DNA from: Pseudoalteromonas phenolica
GTDB lineage: Bacteria > Pseudomonadota > Gammaproteobacteria > Enterobacterales > Alteromonadaceae
Reading direction: 5' to 3'
Length of the DNA stretch: 64,000 nucleotides
Assembly: GCF_005876835.1 (NCBI RefSeq)
Contig: NZ_PPSW01000014.1
Location: 203,056 to 267,055 of the forward strand
Part shown: piece by piece, positions 28,646 to 40,065 of the stretch
Layout: every line of letters starts with the position of its first letter
How positions within the stretch are numbered: the first letter of the stretch is position 1
Notes under the pieces: generated by a model
The model's input: only the letters and a program-made list of their open reading frames with translations
Database searches by the model: none
What the model was told of the DNA's origin: nothing
Made by a program: the position numbers and the translations under genes

Positions 28646-29792
28646 TTATAAGCTCCTTAACTGCTAGAGCCGCTTGTTTGCTGGCATCAAGTCGAATGTT
28701 GTTATGAATATCGTAAAATTTATCAATCAATGCTTGGCTATCGCCTTTTAGCATCGGAAAGAGTGCATCGGCTAGCGCATCGCTATTACATTCATCTTGT
28801 AAAAATTCAGGCACTAAGGGCGCATCAGCCAATAAATTTGGCAGAGAGAAATACTTAATATTGAAAGTAAAAAAGTTTTTGAAGATCCAATAACTCACAG
28901 GCTTAAACTTATACCCGACCACCATAGGCTTCTTATATAGCATGGCTTCAAGTGTCGCAGTACCTGAGGCGAGTAATACGGCGTTTGCTGCGGTCATCGC
29001 TTCGCTAGATTGGCCATCTAACAGTTGAACTTTTAGATTTGGGGCAGCTTTTTCTTTTATATCAGTGAATTGCGCTTTGCGTTTATTGTTTACTAAAGGC
29101 ACGATAACTTTTAATTCAGGAATACGCTCTTGCAGCTTTTGAGCGGTTTGCAGATACGTCTCGCTTAATAAGCCAACCTCAGAGCCGCGACTGCCTGGAA
29201 GCAGCGCTAAAACCGTATCTTCAGCAGAAAGGTTTAACTTAGTCCTTGCCGCATTAGTATCGGTTTCAAGTGGAATGTCATCTGCTAAAGTGTGGCCGAC
29301 AAACGTACACGGTACTTCATGCTTGTCATAGAAAGCTTTTTCAAATGGCAATAACGACAAAACCAAACTGGTTGCTTCTGCAATATTAAAGATACGCTTT
29401 TGACGCCAAGCCCACACTGAAGGGCTCACGTATTGCACTGTTTTAATACCAGCCGCTTTTAAAGGCTTTTCTACACGAAGGTTAAAGTCTGGTGCATCAA
29501 TACCCACATAAACATCAGGTGGGTTATCTATAAAATGCTGAACGAGCTGTTTTCTGATTTTCAGTAAACGAGGTAAGCGTCCTAAAACTTCGACTAGCCC
29601 CATCACTGAGAGCTCTTCCATATCGAATAAACTCTCACAGCCTTCAGCCTGCATTTTAGGGCCTGCAATGCCGATAAAACGTGCATTAGGATAATGTACT
29701 TTCAACGCTTTGATTAAGCCTGCACCCAAAATATCGCCGGACAACTCGCCCGCGACAACACCAATCGTGATTGGCTGTGTATTTGTCGTCAT
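28635..29792 (-). CDS. lpxB: Lipid-A-disaccharide synthase
   Basis: 385 residues, GT19 family. It joins UDP-2,3-diacylglucosamine and lipid X to form the lipid A disaccharide on the inner face of the inner membrane. Seen: [21 protein letters not shown] at the N-terminus, [34 protein letters not shown], and [10 protein letters not shown] in the nucleotide-binding half. A terminator-like hairpin separates it from lpxA (29812-29845), so it may also have its own promoter. Confidence 0.97.
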   Translation of the reverse strand: MTTNTQPITIGVVAGELSGDILGAGLIKALKVHYPNARFIGIAGPKMQAEGCESLFDMEELSVMGLVEVLGRLPRLLKIRKQLVQHFIDNPPDVYVGIDAPDFNLRVEKPLKAAGIKTVQYVSPSVWAWRQKRIFNIAEATSLVLSLLPFEKAFYDKHEVPCTFVGHTLADDIPLETDTNAARTKLNLSAEDTVLALLPGSRGSEVGLLSETYLQTAQKLQERIPELKVIVPLVNNKRKAQFTDIKEKAAPNLKVQLLDGQSSEAMTAANAVLLASGTATLEAMLYKKPMVVGYKFKPVSYWIFKNFFTFNIKYFSLPNLLADAPLVPEFLQDECNSDALADALFPMLKGDSQALIDKFYDIHNNIRLDASKQAALAVKELINAN

Positions 29793-29811
29793 GTTCTAAT
29801 TCTTTTTAAAT

Positions 29812-29845
29812 AAAAACGCCATACACGTTAAATTGTATGGCGTTT
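29812..29845 (-). terminator. Terminator-like hairpin between lpxA and lpxB
   Basis: On the minus strand AAACGCCATAC pairs with GTATGGCGTTT and is followed by TTATTTAAA. It lies just after the lpxA stop. It would reduce, but need not stop, read-through into lpxB. Confidence 0.7.
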
Positions 29846-29872
29846 GTACATGCTTTAAATAAACCGCAGAGG

Positions 29873-30646
29873 CTAGCGAATGATGCCGCGCTCAGACGTG
29901 TCTAAGAAATCAATCATGCTTTGCACTGCTGCAAACTGCTTCGCATCGTCAGCCAACGAAGCCACAGCTTCATCTAGCGTTAAGCCCTTTCTATAAAGTG
30001 CTTTATACGCTCTACGAACCGCCATAATTTCATCGCTTTCAAACCCACGGCGCTTCATACCCTCAGTATTCACTGCTGCAGGTTTTGCTGGCATACCTGT
30101 CGTTGTAACAAAAGGTGGAACGTCTTTACTCACACCTGAGTACATACCAATAAATGCGTGCGCACCAATTTTACAGAACTGATGTACACCCGTATTACCA
30201 GCTAGAATAGCCCAATCACCTACATGAACGTGACCAGCTACACTTGCGCCATTTGAAAAAATGACATTATTACCAATCACTGCATCATGAGCAATGTGCG
30301 TGTAAGCCATAAATAAGTTGTTACTACCTATTTTAGTCACGCCTTGATCTTGAATGGTACCCCGGTGTATCGTCGCACATTCTCGAACAATATTGTTGTC
30401 GCCCATGATTAATTGAGTTGGTTCATCCTTGTACTTTTTGTCTTGGCAGGCTTCTCCGATAGACGCAAACTGATAAAAGTGATTACCTTTACCAATCGTC
30501 GAAGGCCCTTTAACAACTACGTGAGATTCAATAATCGTGTTATCTCCGATAACAACATCATTACCAATGTAGCTGTAAGGCCCTACTTTAACGTTTTCGC
30601 CAAGTTGGGCGCCTGGTTCAATAACTGCAGTAGGATGAATTAACAT
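29873..30646 (-). CDS. lpxA: UDP-N-acetylglucosamine acyltransferase
   Basis: 257 residues from the ATG at 30646, which overlaps the fabZ stop by one base (TAATG). First step of lipid A synthesis: transfers a 3-hydroxyacyl chain from ACP to UDP-GlcNAc. Left-handed beta-helix hexapeptide repeats fill the first 190 residues (IHPTAVIEPGAQLGENVKVGPYSYIG). The catalytic His region is FMAYTHIAHDAVIGNN (GHDC-like) followed by HQFCKIGAHAFIGM. A helical C-terminus ends it. Confidence 0.97.
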   Translation of the reverse strand: MLIHPTAVIEPGAQLGENVKVGPYSYIGNDVVIGDNTIIESHVVVKGPSTIGKGNHFYQFASIGEACQDKKYKDEPTQLIMGDNNIVRECATIHRGTIQDQGVTKIGSNNLFMAYTHIAHDAVIGNNVIFSNGASVAGHVHVGDWAILAGNTGVHQFCKIGAHAFIGMYSGVSKDVPPFVTTTGMPAKPAAVNTEGMKRRGFESDEIMAVRRAYKALYRKGLTLDEAVASLADDAKQFAAVQSMIDFLDTSERGIIR

Positions 30647-31116
30647 TAAAACTCTCTTCTTGCACACATAAGGTCTGCGCTACACACAACCTTACCATCT
30701 ACTTTTGCTTCTGCTGAAAAACGCCAAATATTACGACGCTCTTTTTCAAACTTAACGTGAATATGCATTTGGTCGCCTGGTACTACAGGCTGTTTAAAAC
30801 GTGCATTATCAACGCCTGCAAACAAGTATAGCTCGTTGTCGCCAGTATTTTGCACTGTTTTGAAACCTAATAAGCCAGTTGCTTGTGCCATAGCTTCTAA
30901 AATAAGTACACCTGGGAAGATTTTTTGGTCAGGAAAGTGACCCGTAAAAATTGGCTCATTCACGGTAACATTTTTTACCGCATGCAAGTAATCACCCGGC
31001 TGAAAATCGACCACTTTATCTACCAAAAGCATAGGGTAACGGTGTGGTAATAAACGCATGATTTCTTGAACATCAAAACTGTTTAATTCGTTAGCCAAAA
31101 TAGTATCCTTATTCAT
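30646..31116 (-). CDS. fabZ: 3-hydroxyacyl-ACP dehydratase FabZ
   Basis: 156 residues from the ATG at 31116 (an in-frame TTG lies one codon upstream). Hot-dog fold dehydratase of type II fatty acid synthesis. Seen: [17 protein letters not shown] with the catalytic His, [24 protein letters not shown] with the catalytic Glu, and FARFK-like [13 protein letters not shown]. Placed between lpxD and lpxA, where it competes for and shares the 3-hydroxyacyl-ACP pool used by lipid A enzymes. Confidence 0.97.
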   Translation of the reverse strand: MNKDTILANELNSFDVQEIMRLLPHRYPMLLVDKVVDFQPGDYLHAVKNVTVNEPIFTGHFPDQKIFPGVLILEAMAQATGLLGFKTVQNTGDNELYLFAGVDNARFKQPVVPGDQMHIHVKFEKERRNIWRFSAEAKVDGKVVCSADLMCARREF

Positions 31117-32146
31117 CAACTGTTTTTTGAGATGAGCGTGTTTCTAACTCTTTAATACGCTCTTTAAAATCAGATAAATTTCTAAAATGCGCCATGTTAC
31201 GACGCCATTCTTTGTTAGTGGTGTGTGGCATACCTGAAGAATATGCACCCGGCTCGGTGATTGACTTCGTCACCATGGTCATGCCGGTCAGCATTACACC
31301 ATCACAAATATCAATATGGCCGTTGATACCTACAAGACCTGCAATTTGGCAATATTTACCAACAGTTGTACTGCCCGCGATAACTGAACAAGCTGCCATT
31401 GCACTACCTTGACCAATTTCAACATTGTGTGCGATTTGAATTTGGTTATCTAAAATCACATCGTCATGGATGATGGTGTCATCTAAAGCGCCACGGTCGA
31501 TGGTTGTGCTCGCACCAATCTCAACGCGGTCGCCAATAACCACTCTGCCTAGCTGTGGAATTTTCACCCATTTACCAGCCTCATTGGCATAACCAAAACC
31601 ATCGCTGCCAATGACCGCACCAGATTGGAATAAACAATGTTCTCCAATCTCAACATCATGATAAACACTGACATTAGCCCAAAGCTTTGTGCCCTGTCCT
31701 ATTTTAGTATTTTCACCAACAAAGCACCCTGCGCCAATTTGTACATTATCACCAAGCACAACACCCGCTGAAATAACCGCATTTGCAGCGACACTGACGT
31801 TTTCACCGAGCTGCGCATTTTCATCTATAACAGCACTCGGGTGAATACCATTGGCACATGCCGGCGTAGTATCCATCATTTGTGCGAGTTTTGCGTAAGC
31901 GATATAAGCGTCTTTTACGATTACTTTATTGCCAGAGAAAAGTGCGGCTTCTTTTTCAGAAATAATCACTGCGCCCGCTTGAGTTTCATCAAGCTGAGCA
32001 CGGTACTTTTTATTTGCCAAAAAAGCGATATCGGTTTCTTTAGCATTCGCTAAAGTTGCTATCTTCTCAATACAATGAGACGCATCCCCGTCAAGGGATG
32101 CGTCTAAAAATTCGCTAATTTGGGCGAGGGTATATTGTTTTGTCAT
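31109..32146 (-). CDS. lpxD: UDP-3-O-(3-hydroxyacyl)glucosamine N-acyltransferase
   Basis: 345 residues. Third acylation step of lipid A: adds the N-linked hydroxyacyl chain. An N-terminal uridine-binding domain (about 1-100; [30 protein letters not shown]) is followed by many hexapeptide repeats ([23 protein letters not shown]). The catalytic His is in [12 protein letters not shown]-terminal helix carries [11 protein letters not shown]. Its start overlaps the skp stop (TAATG). Confidence 0.97.
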   Translation of the reverse strand: MTKQYTLAQISEFLDASLDGDASHCIEKIATLANAKETDIAFLANKKYRAQLDETQAGAVIISEKEAALFSGNKVIVKDAYIAYAKLAQMMDTTPACANGIHPSAVIDENAQLGENVSVAANAVISAGVVLGDNVQIGAGCFVGENTKIGQGTKLWANVSVYHDVEIGEHCLFQSGAVIGSDGFGYANEAGKWVKIPQLGRVVIGDRVEIGASTTIDRGALDDTIIHDDVILDNQIQIAHNVEIGQGSAMAACSVIAGSTTVGKYCQIAGLVGINGHIDICDGVMLTGMTMVTKSITEPGAYSSGMPHTTNKEWRRNMAHFRNLSDFKERIKELETRSSQKTVDE

Positions 32147-32664
32147 TACTTTTTGCTAACTGCTTCAACAACCTTGCTAGAAAGGTCGGTTACTTTATCA
32201 GGGTTAAAGTAAATTGTCGTATCTTTTACTTTAACTTCATCAAACTTACCGTTTTTAGCTACAGATTGGATAGTATCAATGATTAGCTTTTGTACTTTGG
32301 CTAATTCTTGGTTTTGACGTGCTTTAATTTCTTGCTCTAAAGGACGACCTTTTTCAGCAAGTTGTTTTTGCATGTCGCGAATTTTACCTTCAAGCGCTGC
32401 TTTTTGCTCTTCGCTCATAGTTGCACTTTCGCGCTTATACTTTTCAGCTTCAAAACGGATGTCGCCTTGTAGCTTTTCCAATTCTTGACGGCGTTCTGCA
32501 AACTCAGTTTGAAGCTGTTGCTCGATTTTAGCCATTTGTGGGATTTGCTGGTAGATAGATTGCATATCTACAATACCTACTTTATGTGCTAATGCACTTG
32601 CAGAAGTACCCATCATTAATGCTGCTAGAATGCTTAATGCCGTTGTTTTTATAATCGTTTTCAC
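32146..32664 (-). CDS. skp: Periplasmic chaperone Skp (OmpH)
   Basis: 172 residues, GTG start with AAGGAG upstream. Signal peptide about 1-26 (ending ALA). The mature protein has a long charged coiled-coil (about 50-125; ELEKLQGDIRFEAEKYKRESATMSEEQKAALEGKIRDMQK) that forms the tentacles of the trimeric jellyfish-like chaperone holding unfolded outer-membrane proteins. It sits directly downstream of bamA, its partner pathway. Confidence 0.95.
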   Translation of the reverse strand: MKTIIKTTALSILAALMMGTSASALAHKVGIVDMQSIYQQIPQMAKIEQQLQTEFAERRQELEKLQGDIRFEAEKYKRESATMSEEQKAALEGKIRDMQKQLAEKGRPLEQEIKARQNQELAKVQKLIIDTIQSVAKNGKFDEVKVKDTTIYFNPDKVTDLSSKVVEAVSKK

Positions 32665-32674
32665 AAAAAACTCC

Positions 32675-35146
32675 TTAGAATGTATTCGTTATATTAAAGC
32701 TGATAGTTTTAGTTTCGTCTTTGTCTTCTTTCTTCAATGGATAAGCAAAACTAATCAGCATTGGTCCCATAGGGGAAATCCATTGCAATGACAGACCTGT
32801 CGATACTCTGAAGCGACCTGGGTCTGCATAGTCACGTAATTTATTAACCTGATCTTCCGCTAGGTCTGAGTAGCGGTCAATATCAAACTCGGTGTCCCAA
32901 ACGTTAGCAGCATCAACGAAGAAACTCGTTCTAACAGAACTTGTTTTATCTTCATCTAAGAATGGGGTTGGAACGATTAGCTCCATCCCTGCCACTGCTT
33001 TGGCATTACCACCAATTCGGCCTGATACAGTAAGCTGGTCAAACTCTGACGCCGAACCAATTGTACCTGTTGTACTACCATCAGGTAAAACAGAACCTGT
33101 GATTGGTTTAGTTACTCTTCTGATTGCCTCTGGCAGAATTGTATTTCTGTCAAAGCCGCGTAATTCTTCTTCCGTGATCCTGAAATACTCTTGGAACGGT
33201 AATATTTGATCAAACCCGTTCGTTGAACCATACCCGTTACCATATGCTAATGCTGCTCTGGTCGAGAACACCCAACGGTGATCATTACTGATTGGCCAAT
33301 AGAAACGAGAATTGTAGTTAATCTTGAAGAAGTTAAGATCTGAATTAGGCGTTGTTGCATTTAAACTTAATGATTGACGAGAGCCCGCTGTCGGGAACAT
33401 ACCGCGGTTTACCGTGATACGAGACCAACCCGCACTTAACTCATACTTAGTAAAGTCATATGCTGCATCTGGGTCTTCAGGGTTAAAGAATGCCAAACGC
33501 ATAATACGTGTTTGTTCGTAATCTGCAATGTCAGATAAGCTTTCTTGGATCCAACGACCGCCAAAGTTGATTCGGTTTACAGCATCAATTGGGAAACCAA
33601 AATTTGTACCGATACCATAACTCTTAGACTTATAAGGTACGATACTAAACGCAGAAGAATCGTAGTTGCTATAGAAGATACTGGTACCTTGAGATACACC
33701 ATCTGGCGTAAAGTAAGGGTCAGTGTATGAAATGCTATAGCGGTCAGAACCTTTTGACGTGTTAATATTAAAAGCTAGCTGATTACCAGTACCTAAGAAG
33801 TTTGATTCGCTAACACCGATATTGAACTGCAGACCTGCATATGAGCCATATGCAACACCCGCTTGGAAGCTACCCGCAGGCTGCTCTTTAACGGTGAAAT
33901 CAACGTCAACTTGGTCATCAATACCTGCGATCGGTTTTACTTCAAACTCAACATTTTCCATATAAGGTAGACGTTGAATTTGCAGTTTTGAACGCTCAAG
34001 GCTCTGGTTAGATAACCATGCGCCTTCAAGTTGCGTCATTTCTCGACGCACAACTTCATCAGCGGTTATTTGGTTACCATTCACCATAATACGGCGGACA
34101 TAAATACGGTTACCCGGATTGACTGACAGTGTTAGTTTTACTTCTTTATTTTCGTCATCAATTTCAGGGATAGTACGAACTTCGGCATTTGCATAACCAA
34201 ATCGTGCTAAATAGCTTTTAATGTATTCTTCTGAAGCAGTTACCACTGAACCATTGTAAAGCTCGCCCGATTTAAGCGGGATAATGCTCTTAAGAAGTTC
34301 TTCACGGCCTAATAAATCACCAATAAAGTCAAAGCCTTTAACCGTGTACTTTTCGCCCTCTGTGATATTCGCAGTGACATACACAGACTCACGTTCAGGA
34401 CTCACTGACACTTGTGTTGAGTCGATGTTAAAACGCAGATAGCCTTTATCTAGATAAAAACTTCTGATTTTTTCTAAATCGCCTTCAATCGTCTGCTTTT
34501 GGTAGCGATCGTTTGACAAGAACTTCCACCAAGGCAAATCTTGTTGTGATTCAACAAGGTTTAATAGCTCTTCGTCAGAAAACAGTTCATTACCAACTAA
34601 GTTAATTTGTCTAACTGAGGCTGCGTCACCTTCTTCAAACTCAAGATTCAAACGCACACGGTTACGTGGCAGCTCGGTGATGCTCACTTCGATCTTGGCA
34701 TTATATTTACCAATGCTATGGAAGAAGTCGATCAAGCCTTTCTCAATGTTCGATAAAACAGTTCGATCTAAAGGCTCACCAGCACGGATATTCTGCTGCT
34801 CTAAACTTTCGTTTAATTGCTCATCTTTGATGTCTTTATTGCCATCAAATTCAATAGAGGCAATTGTTGGTCTTTCTCTTACTTTGAAGATGAGAAGTTC
34901 ATCATCACGGTAAACTGAAATGTCTTCAAAGTGGCCTGATTTGTATAGCGCTTTGACTGTTTGAGAAATCGTATATTCATCAATGTTATCACCCACATTA
35001 ATTGGAATATGGGTCAGTGCAGCACCTAGTGCAACACGCTGTAAACCTTCAACTTTCAAATCTTCTACGATAAAGGAGCTTTGCCCAGCTGCCGCAAAGC
35101 TTGCGCCAAGTAAACTGGTTACTGCGAGATGTTTTTTTATCGGCAT
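32675..35146 (-). CDS. bamA: Outer-membrane protein assembly factor BamA
   Basis: 823 residues with a signal peptide (about 1-21). Five POTRA domains (about 24-425; FIVEDLKVEGLQRVALGAAL, ASIEFDGNKDIKDEQL) precede a 16-strand Omp85 barrel. The barrel has conserved GTGNQL, the inward loop with RGF (LRGFDRNT), and a C-terminal Phe (FNITNTF). Core of the BAM machine inserting outer-membrane barrels. Genes around it (rseP, skp, lpxD) are the usual neighbours. Confidence 0.98.
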   Translation of the reverse strand: MPIKKHLAVTSLLGASFAAAGQSSFIVEDLKVEGLQRVALGAALTHIPINVGDNIDEYTISQTVKALYKSGHFEDISVYRDDELLIFKVRERPTIASIEFDGNKDIKDEQLNESLEQQNIRAGEPLDRTVLSNIEKGLIDFFHSIGKYNAKIEVSITELPRNRVRLNLEFEEGDAASVRQINLVGNELFSDEELLNLVESQQDLPWWKFLSNDRYQKQTIEGDLEKIRSFYLDKGYLRFNIDSTQVSVSPERESVYVTANITEGEKYTVKGFDFIGDLLGREELLKSIIPLKSGELYNGSVVTASEEYIKSYLARFGYANAEVRTIPEIDDENKEVKLTLSVNPGNRIYVRRIMVNGNQITADEVVRREMTQLEGAWLSNQSLERSKLQIQRLPYMENVEFEVKPIAGIDDQVDVDFTVKEQPAGSFQAGVAYGSYAGLQFNIGVSESNFLGTGNQLAFNINTSKGSDRYSISYTDPYFTPDGVSQGTSIFYSNYDSSAFSIVPYKSKSYGIGTNFGFPIDAVNRINFGGRWIQESLSDIADYEQTRIMRLAFFNPEDPDAAYDFTKYELSAGWSRITVNRGMFPTAGSRQSLSLNATTPNSDLNFFKINYNSRFYWPISNDHRWVFSTRAALAYGNGYGSTNGFDQILPFQEYFRITEEELRGFDRNTILPEAIRRVTKPITGSVLPDGSTTGTIGSASEFDQLTVSGRIGGNAKAVAGMELIVPTPFLDEDKTSSVRTSFFVDAANVWDTEFDIDRYSDLAEDQVNKLRDYADPGRFRVSTGLSLQWISPMGPMLISFAYPLKKEDKDETKTISFNITNTF

Positions 35147-35214
35147 TTTATTATCTTTATCCTTTACAACTATTAGCGTACATAGCGCTTTGTGGCTTTA
35201 AATGACATTTTGGT

Positions 35215-36567
35215 CTATAACCTTGAAACATCATTAAGCAATGCAAAACAGGTTAGGCCTAGAAGCAACATAGCCCCAATTTTATAACCTAACTCTTGTG
35301 TCTTTTCAGAGACTGGTTTTTTGCGAATAAGTTCAATTATGTAATACATTAAATGCCCACCATCTAAAACTGGCAGCGGCAATAAATTAAAAACTCCAAG
35401 ATTGACACTTATTAACGCTAAGAAACTGAGAAAAGCCACCAACCCATAACTGACACTGGTGCCCGCGCCTACTGCAATTCCTACTGGACCACTCAAATTA
35501 TTGACTGACACTTTGCCGGTAATTAAGTTACCAATCATGTCAAAACTCAATGTGATCAATGCGTAGGTCTTTTGTACGCCAAGCACAATACTATCCAATG
35601 GCCCATAATGTCTAGTTTCAATGTACCCAGGCGGCCAACTTTCTAACTGAGGAACAACACCTAAAAAGCCTTGCTGGATGCCATTTGGCCCAGTTCTCGC
35701 TTCTGGGGTTACTGATAAGATTTGTCGATAACCATTTCTCATCACCTCAAGCTGAATAACTTTATTAGGTGAAGCTTGTACAAGAGTAACCAGGGATTGC
35801 CATTGTTCGATTTCTTGGCCATCTGCAGTAAGGAGCTTATCCCCTACTTTTAAATCTGCTTGGCTTGCTGCTGAGCCTTTTGCAACATGACCAATAGTGA
35901 GTGTTAAAGCAGGTCTGTATGGCACTATACCAATCGCATCTAGTGGCGGTTGATCTTTTTTATCTAGCTTCCAACCAGTTAAATCGATTGTACGAATCTG
36001 AATTTGCTGCTGTGCGTCTTGAACTTTCACATCAACTGATTGCTCACCTAAATGAGACATCAAACTGAAGGTGACTTCTTGCCAAGAAAGTACATCTTGA
36101 TCACCCATAGATAAAATATGATCGCCCGACTGTAATTGAGCCGTTGCTGCTCGGCTTTGTGTATGCACATCACCCACAACAGGTTTGGCATTTTGCACAC
36201 CAATCATATACATGAGTGCCAGCGCGAAAATAGCAAAAATAAAATTGGCCATTGGGCCTGCTATTACAATGGCAATGCGAGACCAAACTGATTTGTTATT
36301 GAAAGAAAGATGCGCTTCGCTAGGGTCAACCGCTCCGACACGCTCGTCGAGCATTTTAACATAGCCACCGAGTGGGATCATGGCAATCACATACTCAGTG
36401 CCTTGCTTGTCATGCCAACGGCATAGCGGTTTACCAAAACCAATTGAGAATCTTAAAACTTTTACGCCCGCTTTTCTTGCAACCCAAAAGTGCCCATATT
36501 CATGCACTGTCACTAAAATACCTAATGCAACAATAAACGACCCTAAGTGCCAGAAAAACTCAAACAT
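35215..36567 (-). CDS. rseP: Site-2 metalloprotease RseP
   Basis: 450 residues from the ATG at 36567; a GTG at 36573 overlapping the dxr stop is an alternative, but the ATG aligns with E. coli RseP. Intramembrane zinc protease that cuts anti-sigma factor RseA after DegS in the envelope stress response. HEYGH zinc motif (22-26), two PDZ domains between the first and later membrane helices, and NLLPLPVLDGGH with the third zinc ligand near residue 400. Ends in the family's NDxSRL motif. Confidence 0.97.
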   Translation of the reverse strand: MFEFFWHLGSFIVALGILVTVHEYGHFWVARKAGVKVLRFSIGFGKPLCRWHDKQGTEYVIAMIPLGGYVKMLDERVGAVDPSEAHLSFNNKSVWSRIAIVIAGPMANFIFAIFALALMYMIGVQNAKPVVGDVHTQSRAATAQLQSGDHILSMGDQDVLSWQEVTFSLMSHLGEQSVDVKVQDAQQQIQIRTIDLTGWKLDKKDQPPLDAIGIVPYRPALTLTIGHVAKGSAASQADLKVGDKLLTADGQEIEQWQSLVTLVQASPNKVIQLEVMRNGYRQILSVTPEARTGPNGIQQGFLGVVPQLESWPPGYIETRHYGPLDSIVLGVQKTYALITLSFDMIGNLITGKVSVNNLSGPVGIAVGAGTSVSYGLVAFLSFLALISVNLGVFNLLPLPVLDGGHLMYYIIELIRKKPVSEKTQELGYKIGAMLLLGLTCFALLNDVSRL

Positions 36568-36569
36568 AA

Positions 36570-37760
36570 TCACTCCATGGTTTTAAGTATGTTTTTAGCT
36601 AAAATTCTTGCTTCATTATCTTGAGCAAGTACATCATCGATACTTGAAAGGCTTGTAATCGCGATGCGATTAAGCACTTCAGCATTTACTTTATAAATAT
36701 CAGTAAAACCAATTTTTCTATTCAAGAATGCTGCAACCGCAATTTCATTTGCTGCATTCACAGCAGTCGTTGCGGCTTGCCCCGTTTTACAGGCTTCAAT
36801 CGCTAAAGCTAAATTCGGATAACGATGATAATCCGGTTTTGTGAAAGTAAAATCACAGATTTGTGAGAAGTCTAAAGGTGCAACACCTGCATCAATTCGC
36901 TCAGGATAAGACAAACCATATGCAATTGGTGTACGCATATCAGGTTGACCCATTTGAGCTATCACAGAGCCATCTTGATACTGTACCATCGAGTGGATCA
37001 TGCTTTGTGGGTGAATAACCACTTCAATGTCGCCTGCATCACAGTTAAACAACCATTTAGCTTCGATAAACTCTAAGCCTTTATTCATCATAGTCGCAGA
37101 GTCTACTGAGATCTTCTGGCCCATAGACCAGTTTGGATGAGCCACGGCTTCTTCAACGGTTACATCAGCTAAGGTATCAATACCACGATTTAAGAAAGGT
37201 CCACCTGAGCCAGTTAAAAGTATTTTACGAATACCGAACTGATTTAATTTAGGATCTGAGTGCTGCTGGAAAGTACTTGGTAAACTTTGATAGATAGCAT
37301 TATGTTCGCTATCAATCGGCAACAAGGTCGCACCATGTTGCTTAACCTTATCCATAAAGATTTGGCCTGACATCACCAAAGACTCTTTATTCGCTAAAAG
37401 TACTTTTTTGCTGTGCTCGACCGCACTGATTGTCGGCAACAAACCTGCAGCACCAACAATCGCAGACATCACAATATCAACATCACTGTGAGAAACCACA
37501 TCTTGCATCGCTTGAACGCCTGTCAGAACCTGAATCTCTGTTCCTGCTAAGTCATCCTTCAGTTGTTTTGCCGCTTGCTCACATTGCATCACCGCAAATT
37601 CTGGTTTAAATGTCTGGCACTGCTGACGCATTACCTCAACATTACGACCTGCAACTAAGGCGAATACCGAAAATTTATCAGCATTGCGGGCTATTACATC
37701 TAAAGTAGAAACACCAATTGACCCTGTTGAGCCAAGGATTGCTACCTGTTGAATGCTCAT
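36570..37760 (-). CDS. dxr: 1-deoxy-D-xylulose 5-phosphate reductoisomerase
   Basis: 396 residues from the ATG at 37760, which overlaps the cdsA stop (ATGA). NADPH- and metal-dependent second step of the MEP isoprenoid pathway. Rossmann motif [23 protein letters not shown] with active-site Glu region, [21 protein letters not shown] and [14 protein letters not shown] are all present. It supplies isoprenoids to UppS, encoded two genes away. Confidence 0.98.
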   Translation of the reverse strand: MSIQQVAILGSTGSIGVSTLDVIARNADKFSVFALVAGRNVEVMRQQCQTFKPEFAVMQCEQAAKQLKDDLAGTEIQVLTGVQAMQDVVSHSDVDIVMSAIVGAAGLLPTISAVEHSKKVLLANKESLVMSGQIFMDKVKQHGATLLPIDSEHNAIYQSLPSTFQQHSDPKLNQFGIRKILLTGSGGPFLNRGIDTLADVTVEEAVAHPNWSMGQKISVDSATMMNKGLEFIEAKWLFNCDAGDIEVVIHPQSMIHSMVQYQDGSVIAQMGQPDMRTPIAYGLSYPERIDAGVAPLDFSQICDFTFTKPDYHRYPNLALAIEACKTGQAATTAVNAANEIAVAAFLNRKIGFTDIYKVNAEVLNRIAITSLSSIDDVLAQDNEARILAKNILKTME

Positions 37761-38623
37761 AACGCTACCGTCCACGCATAACAAAGAGCGAATATTGGTG
37801 CTGCTGCTGTAAGACTATCAATACGGTCTAAGATACCGCCATGACCTGGTAAACAACTACCTGAGTCTTTCAAACCCGCTTCACGCTTAAACATACTTTC
37901 TAGTAAATCGCCTACGGCTGAAAACAGTGCGATAAACACAGTTAATAAGGCATAAACTGGCCACATCGCTTGTTCGACGTCTGCACACGCACAGAAGATA
38001 ACAACAAAAATAACCGCAGTAAGTAAACCACCTACTAACCCTTCAATGGTTTTGTTTGGGCTTACTTTTGGCATTAACTTATGTTTACCTAGGTTTTTAC
38101 CTGCAAAATAAGCACCTATATCAGCACTCCAAACGATGCCTAATACCACCATAATTAGGGTTGAACCGAATAGCTCAGACTGTTGATATTCAGCACTACG
38201 CAAGACATTGAGTGCAAGCCAAAGCGGCACGAGTGTCAATAAGCCAGCCACCGCTTTCATTACTAGACCTTCTGACCACGCGCGAGACATACTTGGATAT
38301 TTAACAACAAGAAAAGTAGCAACAAGCCACCAGGCAAATGCAAGCGTGAAAACATAGTTAGCATCAGACAGTAATTGCCCGTTTTGCCATAGAGATTCTA
38401 TGGGCCAATGCAGGTGAAGTGCGCCAAGAATAGCGGCGACTAAAGCCACGAATGTGCCTCTTTGCGCCATTTTTTTCAGGCCCATCAATGAAGACCATTC
38501 CCAAGCACCTAACAGGGTAATCGCACCAGCTATGAAACTAAACAGTGATAGGGGTGTATAAAACACCAAAAGCATAGCCAGTGGCGCTAATACCACTGAC
38601 GTTAAAATACGTAATTTAAGCAA
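37757..38623 (-). CDS. cdsA: Phosphatidate cytidylyltransferase
   Basis: 288 residues. Makes CDP-diacylglycerol from phosphatidate and CTP in the inner membrane. About eight membrane helices; signature [12 protein letters not shown] and the C-terminal [26 protein letters not shown]. The start was placed at a TTG (38621-38623), with AAAGG about 7 bases upstream, because M(L)LKLRIL then aligns with the N-terminus of E. coli CdsA. A longer frame would overlap uppS and add basic residues unlike the family. Confidence 0.94.
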   Translation of the reverse strand: MLKLRILTSVVLAPLAMLLVFYTPLSLFSFIAGAITLLGAWEWSSLMGLKKMAQRGTFVALVAAILGALHLHWPIESLWQNGQLLSDANYVFTLAFAWWLVATFLVVKYPSMSRAWSEGLVMKAVAGLLTLVPLWLALNVLRSAEYQQSELFGSTLIMVVLGIVWSADIGAYFAGKNLGKHKLMPKVSPNKTIEGLVGGLLTAVIFVVIFCACADVEQAMWPVYALLTVFIALFSAVGDLLESMFKREAGLKDSGSCLPGHGGILDRIDSLTAAAPIFALCYAWTVAL

Positions 38624-38634
38624 ATTAATAACCT

Positions 38635-39408
38635 TTAACTTGTTGTTTTGGACTCGGCAAGTAATTGTTTTATTTGTTCGCCGGTACAACCAAAGCGTCG
38701 CTCTCGAGATACAAAACAGGCAATTGCCTCAGAAAAAGCCTCTTCATTAAAATCAGGCCAAAGTGTATCTGTAAAATAGAGCTCAGCATAAGCTGTCTGC
38801 CAAAGTAAAAAGTTGCTGATGCGGCAATCTCCGCCAGTCCTTATCAACAAGTCTAATTCACTTTGATCTGCCATACTTAATTGTGCTGACAAAGCGTCTT
38901 CTGTGATATCTCTCACAGTAAGTTGGCCATCTTGTACTTGCTTCGCCATAGATTGAGCGGCTTGTACAATATCCCAACGGCCACCGTAATTTGCCGCAAC
39001 ATTTAATTTCAGACCTGTATTATTAGCGGTTAATTCATGTGCAGCTTTTACCCTATCTTGTAAAGATTCAGGAAAGCGTGAAATATCGCCAATAATAGTC
39101 AGTTTTACATTATTCTTATGTAATTTTTTAACTTCTTTAGATAAAACGAATAAAAACAGTTCCATTAAGGTACTGACTTCATCTTCTGGTCGTCGCCAAT
39201 TTTCACTGCTAAAAGCAAAAAGCGTCAACGATTCAATACCCAGTTTTGTACAAAACTGAACAGCCGAACGAACGGAATCTACACCCTTTTTGTGTCCGTA
39301 TGTACGAGGACGATTGCGGCTTTGCGCCCAACGCCCATTCCCGTCCATGATAATAGCAACATGTTTAGGCAAAGACTGCTTTGAAACTGTTTCAGTACTT
39401 AAAACCAT
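38635..39408 (-). CDS. uppS: Undecaprenyl diphosphate synthase
   Basis: 257 residues. Cis-prenyltransferase making the C55 carrier lipid precursor for peptidoglycan and O-antigen. Catalytic [14 protein letters not shown] at the N-terminus, [21 protein letters not shown], and the [31 protein letters not shown] signature. Between frr and cdsA, the standard order. A strong terminator lies upstream (after frr), so this gene likely starts the lower operon. Confidence 0.98.
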   Translation of the reverse strand: MVLSTETVSKQSLPKHVAIIMDGNGRWAQSRNRPRTYGHKKGVDSVRSAVQFCTKLGIESLTLFAFSSENWRRPEDEVSTLMELFLFVLSKEVKKLHKNNVKLTIIGDISRFPESLQDRVKAAHELTANNTGLKLNVAANYGGRWDIVQAAQSMAKQVQDGQLTVRDITEDALSAQLSMADQSELDLLIRTGGDCRISNFLLWQTAYAELYFTDTLWPDFNEEAFSEAIACFVSRERRFGCTGEQIKQLLAESKTTS

Positions 39409-39423
39409 AATTCCGATTTAGGT

Positions 39424-39462
39424 AAAAAAAAACGCCGCCTAGTATACCCTAGACGGCGTTTC
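39424..39462 (-). terminator. Terminator after frr
   Basis: On the minus strand AACGCCGTCTAG and CTAGGCGGCGTT form a long stem followed by nine T. It lies 23 bases after the frr stop. Confidence 0.88.
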
Positions 39463-39484
39463 AAAACTAATAAATTTGAGCTGG

Positions 39485-40042
39485 TTAGATTTCCATCAAT
39501 TCAGCTTCTTTCGCGCTTAACTGAGTATCCATTTCTTTAACATACTTGTCTGTTAACTTTTGGATCTCGTCTTCGCCTTGACGTGCTTCATCTTCAGAGA
39601 TGTCTTTGTCTTTTAATAGCGACTTGATGTCACCATTGGCATCACGACGGATGTTACGAATAGCAACACGACCACCTTCAACTTCACCACGTACAATTTT
39701 GATTAGGTCTTTACGACGCTCTTCTGTTAGTGGAGGAAGTGGTACGCGGATCACAGTACCTGCAGACATAGGATTTAAACCTAAATCTGAAGACATGATC
39801 GCTTTTTCAACTGCTTGCGCTAAAGACTTATCGAATACATTGATTGCTAATGTACGAGAGTCTTCAGTTACTACGTTTGCTACTTGGTTTAGAGGCGTAT
39901 CTGCACCATAGTAAGAAACTGTAATACCGTCTAATAATGCTGGGTGTGCACGACCAGTACGGATTTTAGATAGCTGGCTAGCAAGTGCTGCCACGCTTTT
40001 CTTCATGCGCTCTTCAGCGTCTTTTTTGATATCGTTAATCAC
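39485..40042 (-). CDS. frr: Ribosome recycling factor
   Basis: 185 residues, GTG start with AGGAT upstream. Splits post-termination ribosomes with EF-G. Typical N-terminus ([20 protein letters not shown]), [17 protein letters not shown], and [19 protein letters not shown]. Follows pyrH by 23 bases. Confidence 0.98.
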   Translation of the reverse strand: MINDIKKDAEERMKKSVAALASQLSKIRTGRAHPALLDGITVSYYGADTPLNQVANVVTEDSRTLAINVFDKSLAQAVEKAIMSSDLGLNPMSAGTVIRVPLPPLTEERRKDLIKIVRGEVEGGRVAIRNIRRDANGDIKSLLKDKDISEDEARQGEDEIQKLTDKYVKEMDTQLSAKEAELMEI

Positions 40043-40065
40043 AATTCAATCCTAGTCTTTGTAGA